From assembly GCF_003058325.1 (NCBI RefSeq), contig NZ_CP028843.1, forward strand, positions 2,328,001 through 2,392,000: 64,000 nt of DNA, in the 5' to 3' direction. The notes below the pieces were generated by a model that was not told where the DNA came from, did not search any database, and saw only the letters and a list, made by a program, of their open reading frames with translations. The translations under genes were made by a program, and so were the position numbers. Source of the stretch: Methylobacterium currus (GTDB taxonomy: Bacteria; Pseudomonadota; Alphaproteobacteria; Rhizobiales; Beijerinckiaceae). Shown piece by piece: positions 20,094 to 28,416 of this stretch. The first letter of the stretch is position 1, and each line of letters opens with the position of its first letter.

Positions 20094-20927
20094 ATGTTCC
20101 AGACTCTCATCGACAACCCGGCGCTCGCGGCGAAGGCGGTCGCCGACACGCAGCACCTGCCGCCGGACGCGGAGGGCCTGCGCGCCCACGCCGCCGACTT
20201 CCCGGCGACGGTCGCACCGCAACTCGCCGCGATGGCGGAGGCGGTCGGCGCCTTCGCCCGGACGGCCACCGAGACGACCCAGGCTCTCAAACCGCAGATC
20301 GACGCCTGGAGCGCAGGACAGGGACAGGCGCGCGAAGCGATCGTGAGCGGCATCTCGCATCTCGTCGAACGCCTGTCGGGCGCCATGGCCTCGAACCAGG
20401 CCGCCTTCGCCACCCTGGCGCGGTACCGGGATCAGGTCCTGGTCGACCAGCGCCTGGTGGCGCAGATCAGCCGGGACCTCGCCGCCCGCATCGCGGCCCT
20501 GCTCGCCCAGCTCGACCATGCCCGGGACGAGGCCGAGACCCAGCGCAAGCGCCTCGACATCCTGCGGATGATCCCGATCCCCCTCCCCTGGATCGTCGCC
20601 GAGATCGCCAACCTGATCAAATCCGGCCACACGCTGGAACAGGAACTGTCCCAGCTGCAACAGCAGCAGGCCGAGCTCCAGGGGCAGGCTGCGGCGACGG
20701 CCGGGGGGATGAACGCCGTGCAGGGCTTCGCCGGGCAGCTCGATATCCTGGAGAACGCCACGCAGAACCTCATCACCTTCACCAGCACCGCGCAGGGCAA
20801 CATGATGCAGATGATGCAGGCGCTGACGGGCGGCGCAGGCAGCACCGTTCCGGCGGTCGTCGCGGCCTATGTCGCGACGCTCGCGGCGGAGGCCGGCAGC
20901 ATCCAGCACTACCTCTCCGACGGGTGA
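20094..20927 (+). CDS. Alpha-helical toxin-like protein, component 3 (no strong hydrophobic head)
   Basis: 277 aa, helical, shorter than its two neighbours. It lacks the long hydrophobic hairpin; only a short amphipathic stretch (MIPIPLPWIVAEIANLI, about residues 158-174) sits at the equivalent place, between a long N-terminal coil and a Gln-rich coil (QELSQLQQQQAELQGQ). Known tripartite toxins of this class also have one component without a true hydrophobic head. GGAGCC ribosome-binding site before the ATG, 76 bp after component 2, same strand. It ends at a hairpin (20977-20998). It might instead be an immunity or chaperone protein. Confidence 0.65.
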   Translation: MFQTLIDNPALAAKAVADTQHLPPDAEGLRAHAADFPATVAPQLAAMAEAVGAFARTATETTQALKPQIDAWSAGQGQAREAIVSGISHLVERLSGAMASNQAAFATLARYRDQVLVDQRLVAQISRDLAARIAALLAQLDHARDEAETQRKRLDILRMIPIPLPWIVAEIANLIKSGHTLEQELSQLQQQQAELQGQAAATAGGMNAVQGFAGQLDILENATQNLITFTSTAQGNMMQMMQALTGGAGSTVPAVVAAYVATLAAEAGSIQHYLSDG

Positions 20928-20976
20928 GACGGGTTTCGAACGGTCCCTCCGGACACCGCATGGGGCGGTCCGCGAG

Positions 20977-20998
20977 ACGGCATCCGTCCGGATGCCGT
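20977..20998 (+). terminator. Stem-loop after toxin-like cluster
   Basis: Inverted repeat of 10 bp (20977-20986 with 20989-20998), 50 bp after the last toxin-like gene. No T-run follows, so termination strength is uncertain. Confidence 0.45.
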
Positions 20999-21136
20999 AC
21001 CCGCCAGGGATGACCGCCGCTGCGGGACGCGGGGGAAAGCGGCGCCGCAGACCGGCGTCGCATTGACAGGCGGGCCGGATCCTGGCTCGTCTCGGGGACG
21101 GGGAGCGGTCTGCAGCGGCGGTTACCGCGGATCTGC

Positions 21137-22633
21137 GTGTCCATTCCCGCGATCGTCCCCTTGCGTCCCCCGGAATTCGTGTCCTCGCCCTTCGACCCTC
21201 CCGTCCCGGCGCGGGCGGCCGACCCAGCCTCCGGGCCGTTCCGCTCCGGCCTCCCCGCCCTGTGGTCCGGCCGCCCGATGCGGGCGCGGCTGATGGTGGT
21301 CGTCGTCCTCATCAACCTGGTGGCGGCGGCGATCTCGGGCGCGGTCATCATCCACAAGGCGCGCACCGCCACCGAGGTCGAGACCGCGGCCTCGCTCGCG
21401 GTGGTCGAGCCGCTGGTGGCCGAGACCCTCCAGGCGCTGCAGGACGCGCCGCTCTCCGGCCTGTTCCGCACCCTCGCCTTGCGCTTCCAGGGCCTGCGCC
21501 ACGTCCGGGTGACGCTGCTCGACGCCGCCAACCGGCCGAGCGAGGCCGGGACGCCGCGGGAGGGCACGCGGCGGGCGCCCCGCTGGTTCGCCCGCCTGAT
21601 CGCCCCGCCGGCGCAACGCCACGAGGTGCCCTTGGTGCTGCGCGGCGCCCGCATCGGCACCGCCCTCGTCACCGCCGAGCCCTCGGACGAGATCGACGAG
21701 GTCTGGGGCTACGCCCTGGCGCTCGGCCTCACCGGCCTGTCCCTGAGCCTCGCCATGCTGGCGATCCTGTCCCTCGCCTTCGGCCGGATCCTGAGCCCGC
21801 TCGCCCAGCTCGCCGCCGGGCTGACCCGGCTGGAGCAGCAGGATTACGACGCGCGGGTGGACCGGCCCGACACCCGCGAGCTCGCGGTGATCGCGACCCG
21901 GTTCAACCGCCTCGCCGAGGCCCTGGGCGCGGCGCGGGCCGCCAACCTGCGGCTCACCCGGCGCCTCCTCACCGCCGAGGAGGACGAGCGCCGGCGCACC
22001 GCCCTCGAGCTCCACGACGAGTTCGGCCCGTGCCTGTTCGCGCTGGAAGCCAACTCCTCGTCGATCGCCCGCATCGCCGCGACCCTCGACGAGCCGGCCC
22101 GCGGCCGGCTGATCCAGCGCACCGACGACATCGCGGCGATCGTCACGCGGGTGCAGACCATCAACCGGGCCCTGCTCAACCGCCTGCGCCCGGCCGGCCT
22201 CGGCCAGGTGCCCCTGAGCCGCTGCCTCGAACTCCTGGTGCGCGATGCGGCGCGGCACCATCCCGAGATCGCGGTCGAGGGCCGGTTCGCGCCGCTCCGG
22301 CCCGGCTACGGCGACCTCGTCGACCTCACCCTCTATCGCTGCGTGCAGGAGGGCCTGACCAACGCGCTCCGCCATGCCGGAGCGTCGCGGGTGGCGGTGG
22401 AGGTCGCCGAGGAGGAGGGCAGCCTGCGCCTCACCGTCGACGACGACGGGAGCGGCCTGACCGGGGAGCGGAGCGAAGACCGGGGCGAGGGACGGGGCGG
22501 GGGACGAGGATTGGCCGGGATGCGCGAGCGGGTCGAGGGCCTGGGCGGCCGGCTCGCGCTGGTGCCGCGCGAGCCCGGCACGTCGTTGCGGATCGCGCTC
22601 CCGTCCGGGACGCCCGAGGAGGAGGCCCCGTGA
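21137..22633 (+). CDS. NarX/UhpB-type sensor histidine kinase
   Basis: Membrane sensor kinase of 498 aa. TM1 lies at about residues 50-72 (LMVVVVLINLVAAAISGAVII), followed by a periplasmic domain of about 125 residues and TM2 at about residues 195-215. HAMP follows (FGRILSPLAQLAAGLTRLEQQDYDARV). The HisKA_3 dimerisation helix has the phospho-acceptor His in RRRTALELHDEFGPCL, and the C-terminal HATPase has VQEGLTNALRHAG and VDDDGSGL with GGRGLAGMRERV. Signal unknown. Stop and the regulator's GTG overlap by 4 bp. The GTG at 21137 is the longest start; the ATG at 21278, just before TM1, is an alternative. Confidence 0.92.
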   Translation: MSIPAIVPLRPPEFVSSPFDPPVPARAADPASGPFRSGLPALWSGRPMRARLMVVVVLINLVAAAISGAVIIHKARTATEVETAASLAVVEPLVAETLQALQDAPLSGLFRTLALRFQGLRHVRVTLLDAANRPSEAGTPREGTRRAPRWFARLIAPPAQRHEVPLVLRGARIGTALVTAEPSDEIDEVWGYALALGLTGLSLSLAMLAILSLAFGRILSPLAQLAAGLTRLEQQDYDARVDRPDTRELAVIATRFNRLAEALGAARAANLRLTRRLLTAEEDERRRTALELHDEFGPCLFALEANSSSIARIAATLDEPARGRLIQRTDDIAAIVTRVQTINRALLNRLRPAGLGQVPLSRCLELLVRDAARHHPEIAVEGRFAPLRPGYGDLVDLTLYRCVQEGLTNALRHAGASRVAVEVAEEEGSLRLTVDDDGSGLTGERSEDRGEGRGGGRGLAGMRERVEGLGGRLALVPREPGTSLRIALPSGTPEEEAP

Positions 22634-23277
22634 CCCGCGTCGTCGTCGTCGACGATCACCCGATCGTGCTCCAGGGCGCCCGGCGCCTGCTCGAGGATGC
22701 GGGCGCCGAGGTGCGCGGCGCGGCCTGCCTCCCGGAAGCCTACCGCGCCATCCTGCGCCACCGGCCCGACGTGGCGGTGATCGACCTCGCCTTTCCGGGC
22801 CGCGACGTGCCGGACCGGGAGCTGGCCGGCCTCGCGCTGATCGGCCGGGTGCGCAAGCGCGCGCCCGCCACCCGCGTCCTGGTGTTCAGCATGCACGCCG
22901 ACCCGGCGATCGTCGCCCGGGCGCTGGCGGCCGGCGCCGTCGGCTACGTGCTCAAGGACGCCCCCGCCGGCGACCTGGTGCGGGCCTACGAGCAGGTCCG
23001 GACCGGCCGGCCCTATCTCGACGGGCGGCTCGCCACCGAGGTCGCCCTGCTCCAGGCCGATCCGCGCCGCTCCCTGCTCGGCACCTTGAGCCCGCGCGAG
23101 CGCCGCATCCTGGCGCTGCTGGCGGAGGGCTGGGGCTACACGGCGATCGCCGCGGATCTGTCGGTCAGCTACAAGACGGTGACCAATTCCTGCGCGGCCC
23201 TGCGCCAGCGCCTCGGGCTGGCGACGCTGACCGAGCTGACGCATTTCGCCGTGCGGCACGTGGCCGATCTGCGGTGA
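22630..23277 (+). CDS. NarL/FixJ-family response regulator
   Basis: 215-aa partner of the preceding kinase. Receiver domain with acidic pocket VVVDDHPIVL and phospho-acceptor Asp in VAVIDLAFPG, conserved switch Ser (VLVFSMHADP) and Lys (GYVLKDAPAGDL). LuxR-type helix-turn-helix at the C-terminus (LSPRERRILALLAEGWGYTAIA, SYKTVTN). GTG start overlapping the kinase stop (GTGA), so translation is coupled. Targets unknown. Confidence 0.93.
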   Translation: MTRVVVVDDHPIVLQGARRLLEDAGAEVRGAACLPEAYRAILRHRPDVAVIDLAFPGRDVPDRELAGLALIGRVRKRAPATRVLVFSMHADPAIVARALAAGAVGYVLKDAPAGDLVRAYEQVRTGRPYLDGRLATEVALLQADPRRSLLGTLSPRERRILALLAEGWGYTAIAADLSVSYKTVTNSCAALRQRLGLATLTELTHFAVRHVADLR

Positions 23278-23379
23278 CGGTCTCGATCTCCGGACTCTCG
23301 TCTTCCTCGCGCGAGGAGCAACGGTCGGTCCCGTGCGGAGTCAAGGCAAGGGCCGCGACGGCGCCTCCTGCGGGACGCA

Positions 23380-23844
23380 ATGCCGGAGCCTGGGACAAGC
23401 AAGCAACCGGCCCACAATACTGATCGTGAAGCTCGCGCCCTGACGGCACTCACCGACAGCGTGCTGACAACGGCATTGTTCGGTGGTTCATTGCAGCCGA
23501 TCGCCCTGGCAACGCTGTGGCCCGGTCGGCTCGGCCTGGAACGTTGGCGGATGCTCGCGGCGCTTGGCGTTGCAGCCTCCACCCTGGTCGTCTCGAGGCC
23601 CGTCAGGGACGCGATCCCCGACGCTCTTCGGCCATCGGTCTTCGTGATCCTCGCCATTCACCTGCCGAACACGCTCGTGGGCCTCGATGCGGATCGGGTC
23701 AGGCATCGGGCCGTCCTGGCATTCGACGCCGATGAGGTCGAGGAGCGCTCCTCTTTCGCGTCCGTCTCGGAAGCCCCCACGGATTTCCAGTTTTTCTTGC
23801 ACACGGCAGCGCTCAAGAACGGCAAGCCCTACGCTTGGAGCTAA
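23380..23844 (+). CDS. Hypothetical protein, possibly membrane-associated
   Basis: Open frame of 154 aa with codon choice less biased than neighbouring genes. Two moderately hydrophobic stretches (LTTALFGGSLQPIALATLWP, about residues 29-48, and SVFVILAIHLPNTLVGL, about residues 86-102) could be membrane segments; the C-terminal third is charged. No domain recognised and no clear ribosome-binding site at the ATG. It lies between the two-component operon and the convergent ubiquinone hydroxylase. It may be a decaying or recently acquired gene. Confidence 0.4.
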   Translation: MPEPGTSKQPAHNTDREARALTALTDSVLTTALFGGSLQPIALATLWPGRLGLERWRMLAALGVAASTLVVSRPVRDAIPDALRPSVFVILAIHLPNTLVGLDADRVRHRAVLAFDADEVEERSSFASVSEAPTDFQFFLHTAALKNGKPYAWS

Positions 23845-23859
23845 TCGGAACGATGCCTC

Positions 23860-25128
23860 CTACAACGCCTCCCCCCGCATCAACCGCGGCTGGCGCCCCC
23901 GCAACCCCGCCGCCTCGCGGATGAACAGCCGCTTCAGGCCGGGCAACCGGTCGACGAGGCCGAGGCCGAGGTCGCGGGCGAGGCGGACCGGCAGGGCGTC
24001 GTTGGAGAAGAGGCGGTTGAGGCCGTCGGTGGCCGCCCCCATCGCGAGCGTGTCGAAGCGCCGGCTGCGCTCGTAGGTTTCCAGCGCCTCCGGCCCGCCC
24101 GGATCGAGGCCGAGGCGCATCGTGTCGGCGAGCGCCTCCGCCAGGGCGGCGGCGCTGCGCAGGCCCAGATTCAGGCCCTGGCCGGCGATCGGGTGGATGA
24201 CGTGGGCGGCATCGCCCAAGAGCATCAGCCGCCGGGCGCCGAAGCGCCGGGCGATGCCGAAGGAGAGCGGATAGGCCCTGAGCGGCGATTCGAGGGCGAT
24301 GCGGCCGAGCGTCAGGCCGAAGCGCCGCTCGACCTCCATCAAGGCCTCCTCGGGACCGCCGCCGATTAGCGCCGGCACCTCGGCCTGGCGCTCGGTCCAG
24401 ACGATCGAGGAGCGGTGGCCGAGAGACCCGCCGGGGGACAGCGGCAGCACCGCGAAGGGACCGGAGGGCAAAAAATGCTCGATCGCCCGGCCCTCGTGGT
24501 CGCGCTCATGCGCCACCGTGGCGACGATGCCCGATTGCGGATAGGACCAGCCGACCCAGCCGATGCCGGCGGCCTCGCGCAGGCGCGAGCGGGCGCCGTC
24601 CGCCGCCACGACGAGGTCGGCCCGGATCCGCCGCCCGTCCGGCAGGCGCGCGGTGATCCTGTCGGCCTCCGGTACGGCCGCGAGGACGGGGCTCGCCTCC
24701 AGCACCACCCCGGCCGCGGCGGCGGCGTCGCGAAGCGCGCTCAGCAGGCCGCCGCCCTCGATCATGTGGGCGAAGGGCTCGCCCTCCGCCACCTCGCCCT
24801 CGAAGGTCAGGAAGGTCGGCCGCACCGGGTCGGCGAGGCGGCTGTCGGTGATGACCATCTCGCGGATCGGCTGGGCGCCGGGGCTCACCGCATCCCACAC
24901 GCCGAGGCGCTCCAGCATCCGCCGGGCGGCGGCCGCGACCGCGTAGGCGCGCAGGTCCCGCGGGGCATCCGCGCGGCCGAAGGCCGGGTCGCAGACCGTG
25001 ACCCGCACCCCCTCCCCCAAGGCCTGCCGCAGGGCCAGCGCCAGCGCCAGCCCCGGCAGGCCGCCGCCCGCGATGACGATCTCCCGCGCCGCCCCCCGTC
25101 GTCCGCTCACGCCGTCACCCTGCGCCAT
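23860..25128 (-). CDS. UbiH/UbiF/COQ6-family FAD-dependent monooxygenase (ubiquinone biosynthesis)
   Basis: 422-aa aromatic-ring hydroxylase of ubiquinone synthesis. FAD Rossmann motif IVIAGGGLPGLALALAL at residues 17-33, the DG motif LVVAADGARSRLRE, and the FAD-ribityl motif MLLGDAAHVIHPIAGQGLNLG characteristic of UbiH/F/I. Length and layout match the family; which ring position it hydroxylates cannot be read from sequence. Divergent from tesB, whose start lies about 125 bp away. Confidence 0.93.
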   Translation of the reverse strand: MAQGDGVSGRRGAAREIVIAGGGLPGLALALALRQALGEGVRVTVCDPAFGRADAPRDLRAYAVAAAARRMLERLGVWDAVSPGAQPIREMVITDSRLADPVRPTFLTFEGEVAEGEPFAHMIEGGGLLSALRDAAAAAGVVLEASPVLAAVPEADRITARLPDGRRIRADLVVAADGARSRLREAAGIGWVGWSYPQSGIVATVAHERDHEGRAIEHFLPSGPFAVLPLSPGGSLGHRSSIVWTERQAEVPALIGGGPEEALMEVERRFGLTLGRIALESPLRAYPLSFGIARRFGARRLMLLGDAAHVIHPIAGQGLNLGLRSAAALAEALADTMRLGLDPGGPEALETYERSRRFDTLAMGAATDGLNRLFSNDALPVRLARDLGLGLVDRLPGLKRLFIREAAGLRGRQPRLMRGEAL

Positions 25129-25254
25129 CTCGCGATCGCCCGCTGCTCGTCTGGTCGGCGAGGCTCATAGCACAAGCGGCGCGTCCCGCGTCGCTTGACG
25201 GCGCGCATCGGCCTGCGTCAGCTACGCGCCCCTCCCTCAGCCCGGATCCTTCCC

Positions 25255-26133
25255 TTGCGCGCGGTCGCCGACCTCCTCGACATCCTCGACCTGGAAACGC
25301 TGGAGCAGAACCTCTTCCGCGGTCGCTCGCCGAAGGATCGCTGGCAGCGGGTCTTCGGCGGCCAGGTGATCGGCCAGGCCCTCGTCGCCGCGACCCGGAC
25401 CGTGCCGCCCGAGCGCCGGCCGCACTCGCTCCACGCCTATTTCCTGCTCGGCGGCGACCCGAAGGTGCCGATCGTCTACGAGGTCGACCGCATCCGCGAC
25501 GGCCGCAGCTTCACCACCCGCCGGGTGGTGGCGATCCAGCACGGGCGGCCGATCTTCTCGATGTCGGCCTCCTACCACGTCGAGGAGCCGGGCTTCGACC
25601 ACCGGGCCGAGATGCCGGCGGTGCCGATGCCGGAGGACCTGCCCGGCGAAGGCGCGCTCAAGGCCTCGGTGATGCCGCGCATGCCCGATCCGGTCCGGGC
25701 CTATTTCGAGCGCGAGCGGCCGATCGAGCTGCGCCCGGTCGAGATCGAGCGCTATGCCGGGCGGCAGCCCGGCCCGCCACGGTTCCACGTCTGGATCCGG
25801 GCGACCTCGCCCCTGCCGGACGATCCGGCCATTCACCAGGCGGTGCTCGCCTACGCCTCCGACATGACGCTGCTCGACACCTCGCTCATCCCGCACGGCC
25901 GCACGGTGTTCGAGAGCGAGATCCAGCCGGCGAGCCTCGACCACGCCCTGTGGTTCCACCGGCCGTTCCGGGCCGACGAATGGCTGCTCTACGCCCAGGA
26001 CAGCCCGAGCGCGTCGGGCGGCTGCGGCTTCTCCCGCGGGCTGATCTTCACCCGCGACGGCACCCTCGTGGCCTCGGTCGCGCAGGAGGGCATGATCCGC
26101 GAGAAGCGGGTCGCTCCCGAACACGAGGCCTGA
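25255..26133 (+). CDS. tesB: Acyl-CoA thioesterase II
   Basis: Double-hotdog thioesterase that hydrolyses medium- and long-chain acyl-CoA. The N-terminal hotdog has FGGQVIGQALVAA and LHAYFLLGGD, then SFTTRRVVAIQHGRPIF and MSASYH. The second hotdog has the catalytic-region sequence AYASDMTLLDTSLIPHG and LDHALWFHRPFRADEWLLYAQDSPSA. The family starts close to VADLLDILDLE, so the TTG at 25255 (292 aa) is preferred; a TTG at 25195 in the same frame would add 20 residues. No ATG is available. Confidence 0.93.
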   Translation: MRAVADLLDILDLETLEQNLFRGRSPKDRWQRVFGGQVIGQALVAATRTVPPERRPHSLHAYFLLGGDPKVPIVYEVDRIRDGRSFTTRRVVAIQHGRPIFSMSASYHVEEPGFDHRAEMPAVPMPEDLPGEGALKASVMPRMPDPVRAYFERERPIELRPVEIERYAGRQPGPPRFHVWIRATSPLPDDPAIHQAVLAYASDMTLLDTSLIPHGRTVFESEIQPASLDHALWFHRPFRADEWLLYAQDSPSASGGCGFSRGLIFTRDGTLVASVAQEGMIREKRVAPEHEA

Positions 26134-26258
26134 GCCGCTGCTGCATACTCATTGGGCAATTGCCGTCTTTTTCATCGTCACTGCCGCCCCGATCGGCTTC
26201 AATATCCGCAATCGGCCCAGGAACCGGGCAGCTTGTCCGTAGGTCCGGTCACGCGTCG

Positions 26259-26274
26259 TGGCACGTTCCTTGAT
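26259..26274 (+). promoter_or_regulatory. Sigma-54 (RpoN) promoter of glnK-amtB
   Basis: TGGCAC (26259-26264), 5 nt, TTGAT (26270-26274): a -24/-12 element close to the consensus TGGCAC-N5-TTGC, 115 bp before glnK. NtrC/RpoN control of glnK-amtB is the general rule in proteobacteria. Confidence 0.8.
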
Positions 26275-26358
26275 TGATGGCAGTCGAGACCGGCGTCGGG
26301 GGCCAACGGGTTCGCCTCGGCGCCGGATCACGCCTCGCCCCGGCGCGTCCGGGCGTGA

Positions 26359-26727
<369 letters not shown>

Positions 26728-26809
26728 GGCGCTGCCCGCGCGGGGCCGTGGCAGTGCCCCGCCGCCCCTTCCCATGATTGCCTTCGATTCCATCGGGAGT
26801 TCCTCTTCC

Positions 26810-28315
26810 ATGAAGCTTCGCAACGTCCTGGCTCTCGGCCTGGGAGGCGCCGCGCTGGCGCTGGTCCTGGTGGAGCCGTCCCTAGCGCAGACGCCGACCG
26901 TCGAGGCGGCACCGGCCGCCGCGGCGGCGGCGCCGGTGCCCAACAAGGGCGACACCGCCTGGATGCTGATCTCGTCCGCGCTGGTGCTGATGATGTCGGT
27001 ACCGGGCCTGGCGCTGTTCTACGGCGGCCTCGTCCGCACCAAGAACATGCTGTCGCTGCTGACCCAGGTCTTCGCCATCGTCAGCCTCGCCTGCATCGTC
27101 TGGGTGTTCTTCGGCTACAGCCTCGCCTTCACCAATGGCGGCGGCCTCAACGATTTCGTCGGCGGCTTCTCGAAGGCGTTCCTGCGCGGCGTCGACGCCA
27201 ACTCGGTCGCGGCGACCTTCTCGAACGGCGTCGTCATCCCCGAATACGTATATATCTGCTTCCAGATGACGTTCGCGATGATCACCCCGGCGCTGATCGT
27301 CGGCGCCTTCGCGGAGCGCATGAAGTTCTCGGCCCTGCTGCTGTTCTGCCTGCTGTGGCTGATCTTCATCTACTTCCCGATGGCGCACATGGTCTGGTAC
27401 TGGGGCGGCCCCGACGCGGTCGGCAACGCCGCCAAGGCGCTGGCCGCGGCCACCGACGAGGCCTCCAAGAAGGCGGCCCAGGACGCCCTCGACGCCGTCA
27501 ACGCCGATGCCGGCCTGCTGTTCAAGTGGGGCGCCCTCGACTTCGCCGGCGGCACCGTGGTGCACATCAACGCGGGCATCGCCGGCATCGTCGGCTGCCT
27601 GATGATCGGCAAGCGCATCGGCTACGGCCGCGACCTGCTCGCCCCGCACTCGCTCACCATGACGATGATCGGCGCCTCGCTGCTCTGGGTCGGCTGGTTC
27701 GGCTTCAACGCCGGCTCCAACCTCGAGGCCAACGGCTCGGCGGCGCTCGCGATGATCAACACCTTCGTGGCCACCGCGGCGGCCGGCCTGTCCTGGCTCC
27801 TCGTCGAGTGGGCCGCCAAGGGCAAGCCCTCGCTGCTGGGCATGCTCTCGGGCGCGGTCGCGGGCCTCGTCGCGGTCACCCCGGCCTGCGGCTTCGCCGG
27901 CCCGATGGGCTCGATCGTGCTCGGCCTCGTCGCCGGCGCCGTCTGCTTCGTGATGTGCTCGACCGTCAAGAACGCGCTCGGCTACGACGACTCCCTCGAC
28001 GTCTTCGGCGTGCACTGCGTCGGCGGCATCCTGGGCGCGCTCGCCACCGGCATCCTGGTCAACCCGGCGCTGGGCGGCGTCGGCGCCCCCGACTACGCGA
28101 CGAAGCCCGGCGAGCTGGTGGCCGCGGCCTACGAGTTCGGCCCGGCCTTCCTGTCCCAGGCCAAGGCTGTCGGCTTCACCATCCTGTGGTCGGGCATCGG
28201 CTCGGCGATCCTCTACAAGATCGTCGACGTGGTGGTCGGCCTGCGCGTGACCCAGGACGAGGAGCGCGAGGGCCTGGATCTCGCCGATCACGGCGAGCGG
28301 GCTTACAACTACTGA
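26810..28315 (+). CDS. amtB: Ammonium transporter AmtB
   Basis: 501-aa inner-membrane ammonium channel. Signal peptide ending near SLAQT, a 20-residue Ala/Pro linker, then 11 TM helices beginning at NKGDTAWMLISSALVLMM. Ammonium-site and Phe-gate region GLALFYGGLVR, the first pore His in the helix FAGGTVVHINAGIAGIVG, and the second pore His in FGVHCVGGILGALATG. C-terminal cytoplasmic tail with GLRVTQDEEREGLD, the segment bound by GlnK. GGGAGT ribosome-binding site decides the ATG at 26810. Co-transcribed with glnK. Confidence 0.97.
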   Translation: MKLRNVLALGLGGAALALVLVEPSLAQTPTVEAAPAAAAAAPVPNKGDTAWMLISSALVLMMSVPGLALFYGGLVRTKNMLSLLTQVFAIVSLACIVWVFFGYSLAFTNGGGLNDFVGGFSKAFLRGVDANSVAATFSNGVVIPEYVYICFQMTFAMITPALIVGAFAERMKFSALLLFCLLWLIFIYFPMAHMVWYWGGPDAVGNAAKALAAATDEASKKAAQDALDAVNADAGLLFKWGALDFAGGTVVHINAGIAGIVGCLMIGKRIGYGRDLLAPHSLTMTMIGASLLWVGWFGFNAGSNLEANGSAALAMINTFVATAAAGLSWLLVEWAAKGKPSLLGMLSGAVAGLVAVTPACGFAGPMGSIVLGLVAGAVCFVMCSTVKNALGYDDSLDVFGVHCVGGILGALATGILVNPALGGVGAPDYATKPGELVAAAYEFGPAFLSQAKAVGFTILWSGIGSAILYKIVDVVVGLRVTQDEEREGLDLADHGERAYNY

Positions 28316-28321
28316 GGTCGT

Positions 28322-28352
28322 GTGGGCCGGGGCGTTCGTCGCCCCGGCCCAC
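28322..28352 (+). terminator. Stem-loop after amtB
   Basis: Perfect 13-bp stem (28322-28334 with 28340-28352), 5-nt loop TTCGT, 6 bp past the amtB stop; no T-run follows. Confidence 0.65.
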
Positions 28353-28355
28353 CTT

Positions 28356-28405
28356 GAGAAGTGGAGGAGCCCCGACGCGGATGCGTCGGGGCTCCTCCAC
28401 TTCTC
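28356..28405. repeat. Perfect 23-bp inverted repeat, tetraloop GGAT
   Basis: Arms 28356-28378 and 28383-28405 are fully complementary. It lies directly beside the amtB stem-loop and at the 3' end of the convergent membrane-protein gene, exactly where the GC-rich sequence changes to AT-rich. Possibly a bidirectional terminator; it could equally be the edge of an inserted segment. Confidence 0.85.
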
Positions 28406-28416
28406 AGTCTAAAAAT

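Noticed and set aside
21262..22629. Plus-strand frame extending the response regulator upstream through the kinase gene
   Set aside because: Only the part from the GTG at 22630 reads as a receiver domain; the upstream part is an out-of-frame translation of the kinase.
26154..26170. GGCAATTGCC followed by GTCTTTTT as a tesB terminator
   Set aside because: The dyad is a 10-bp palindrome with no room for a loop, so it cannot form a stable terminator hairpin.
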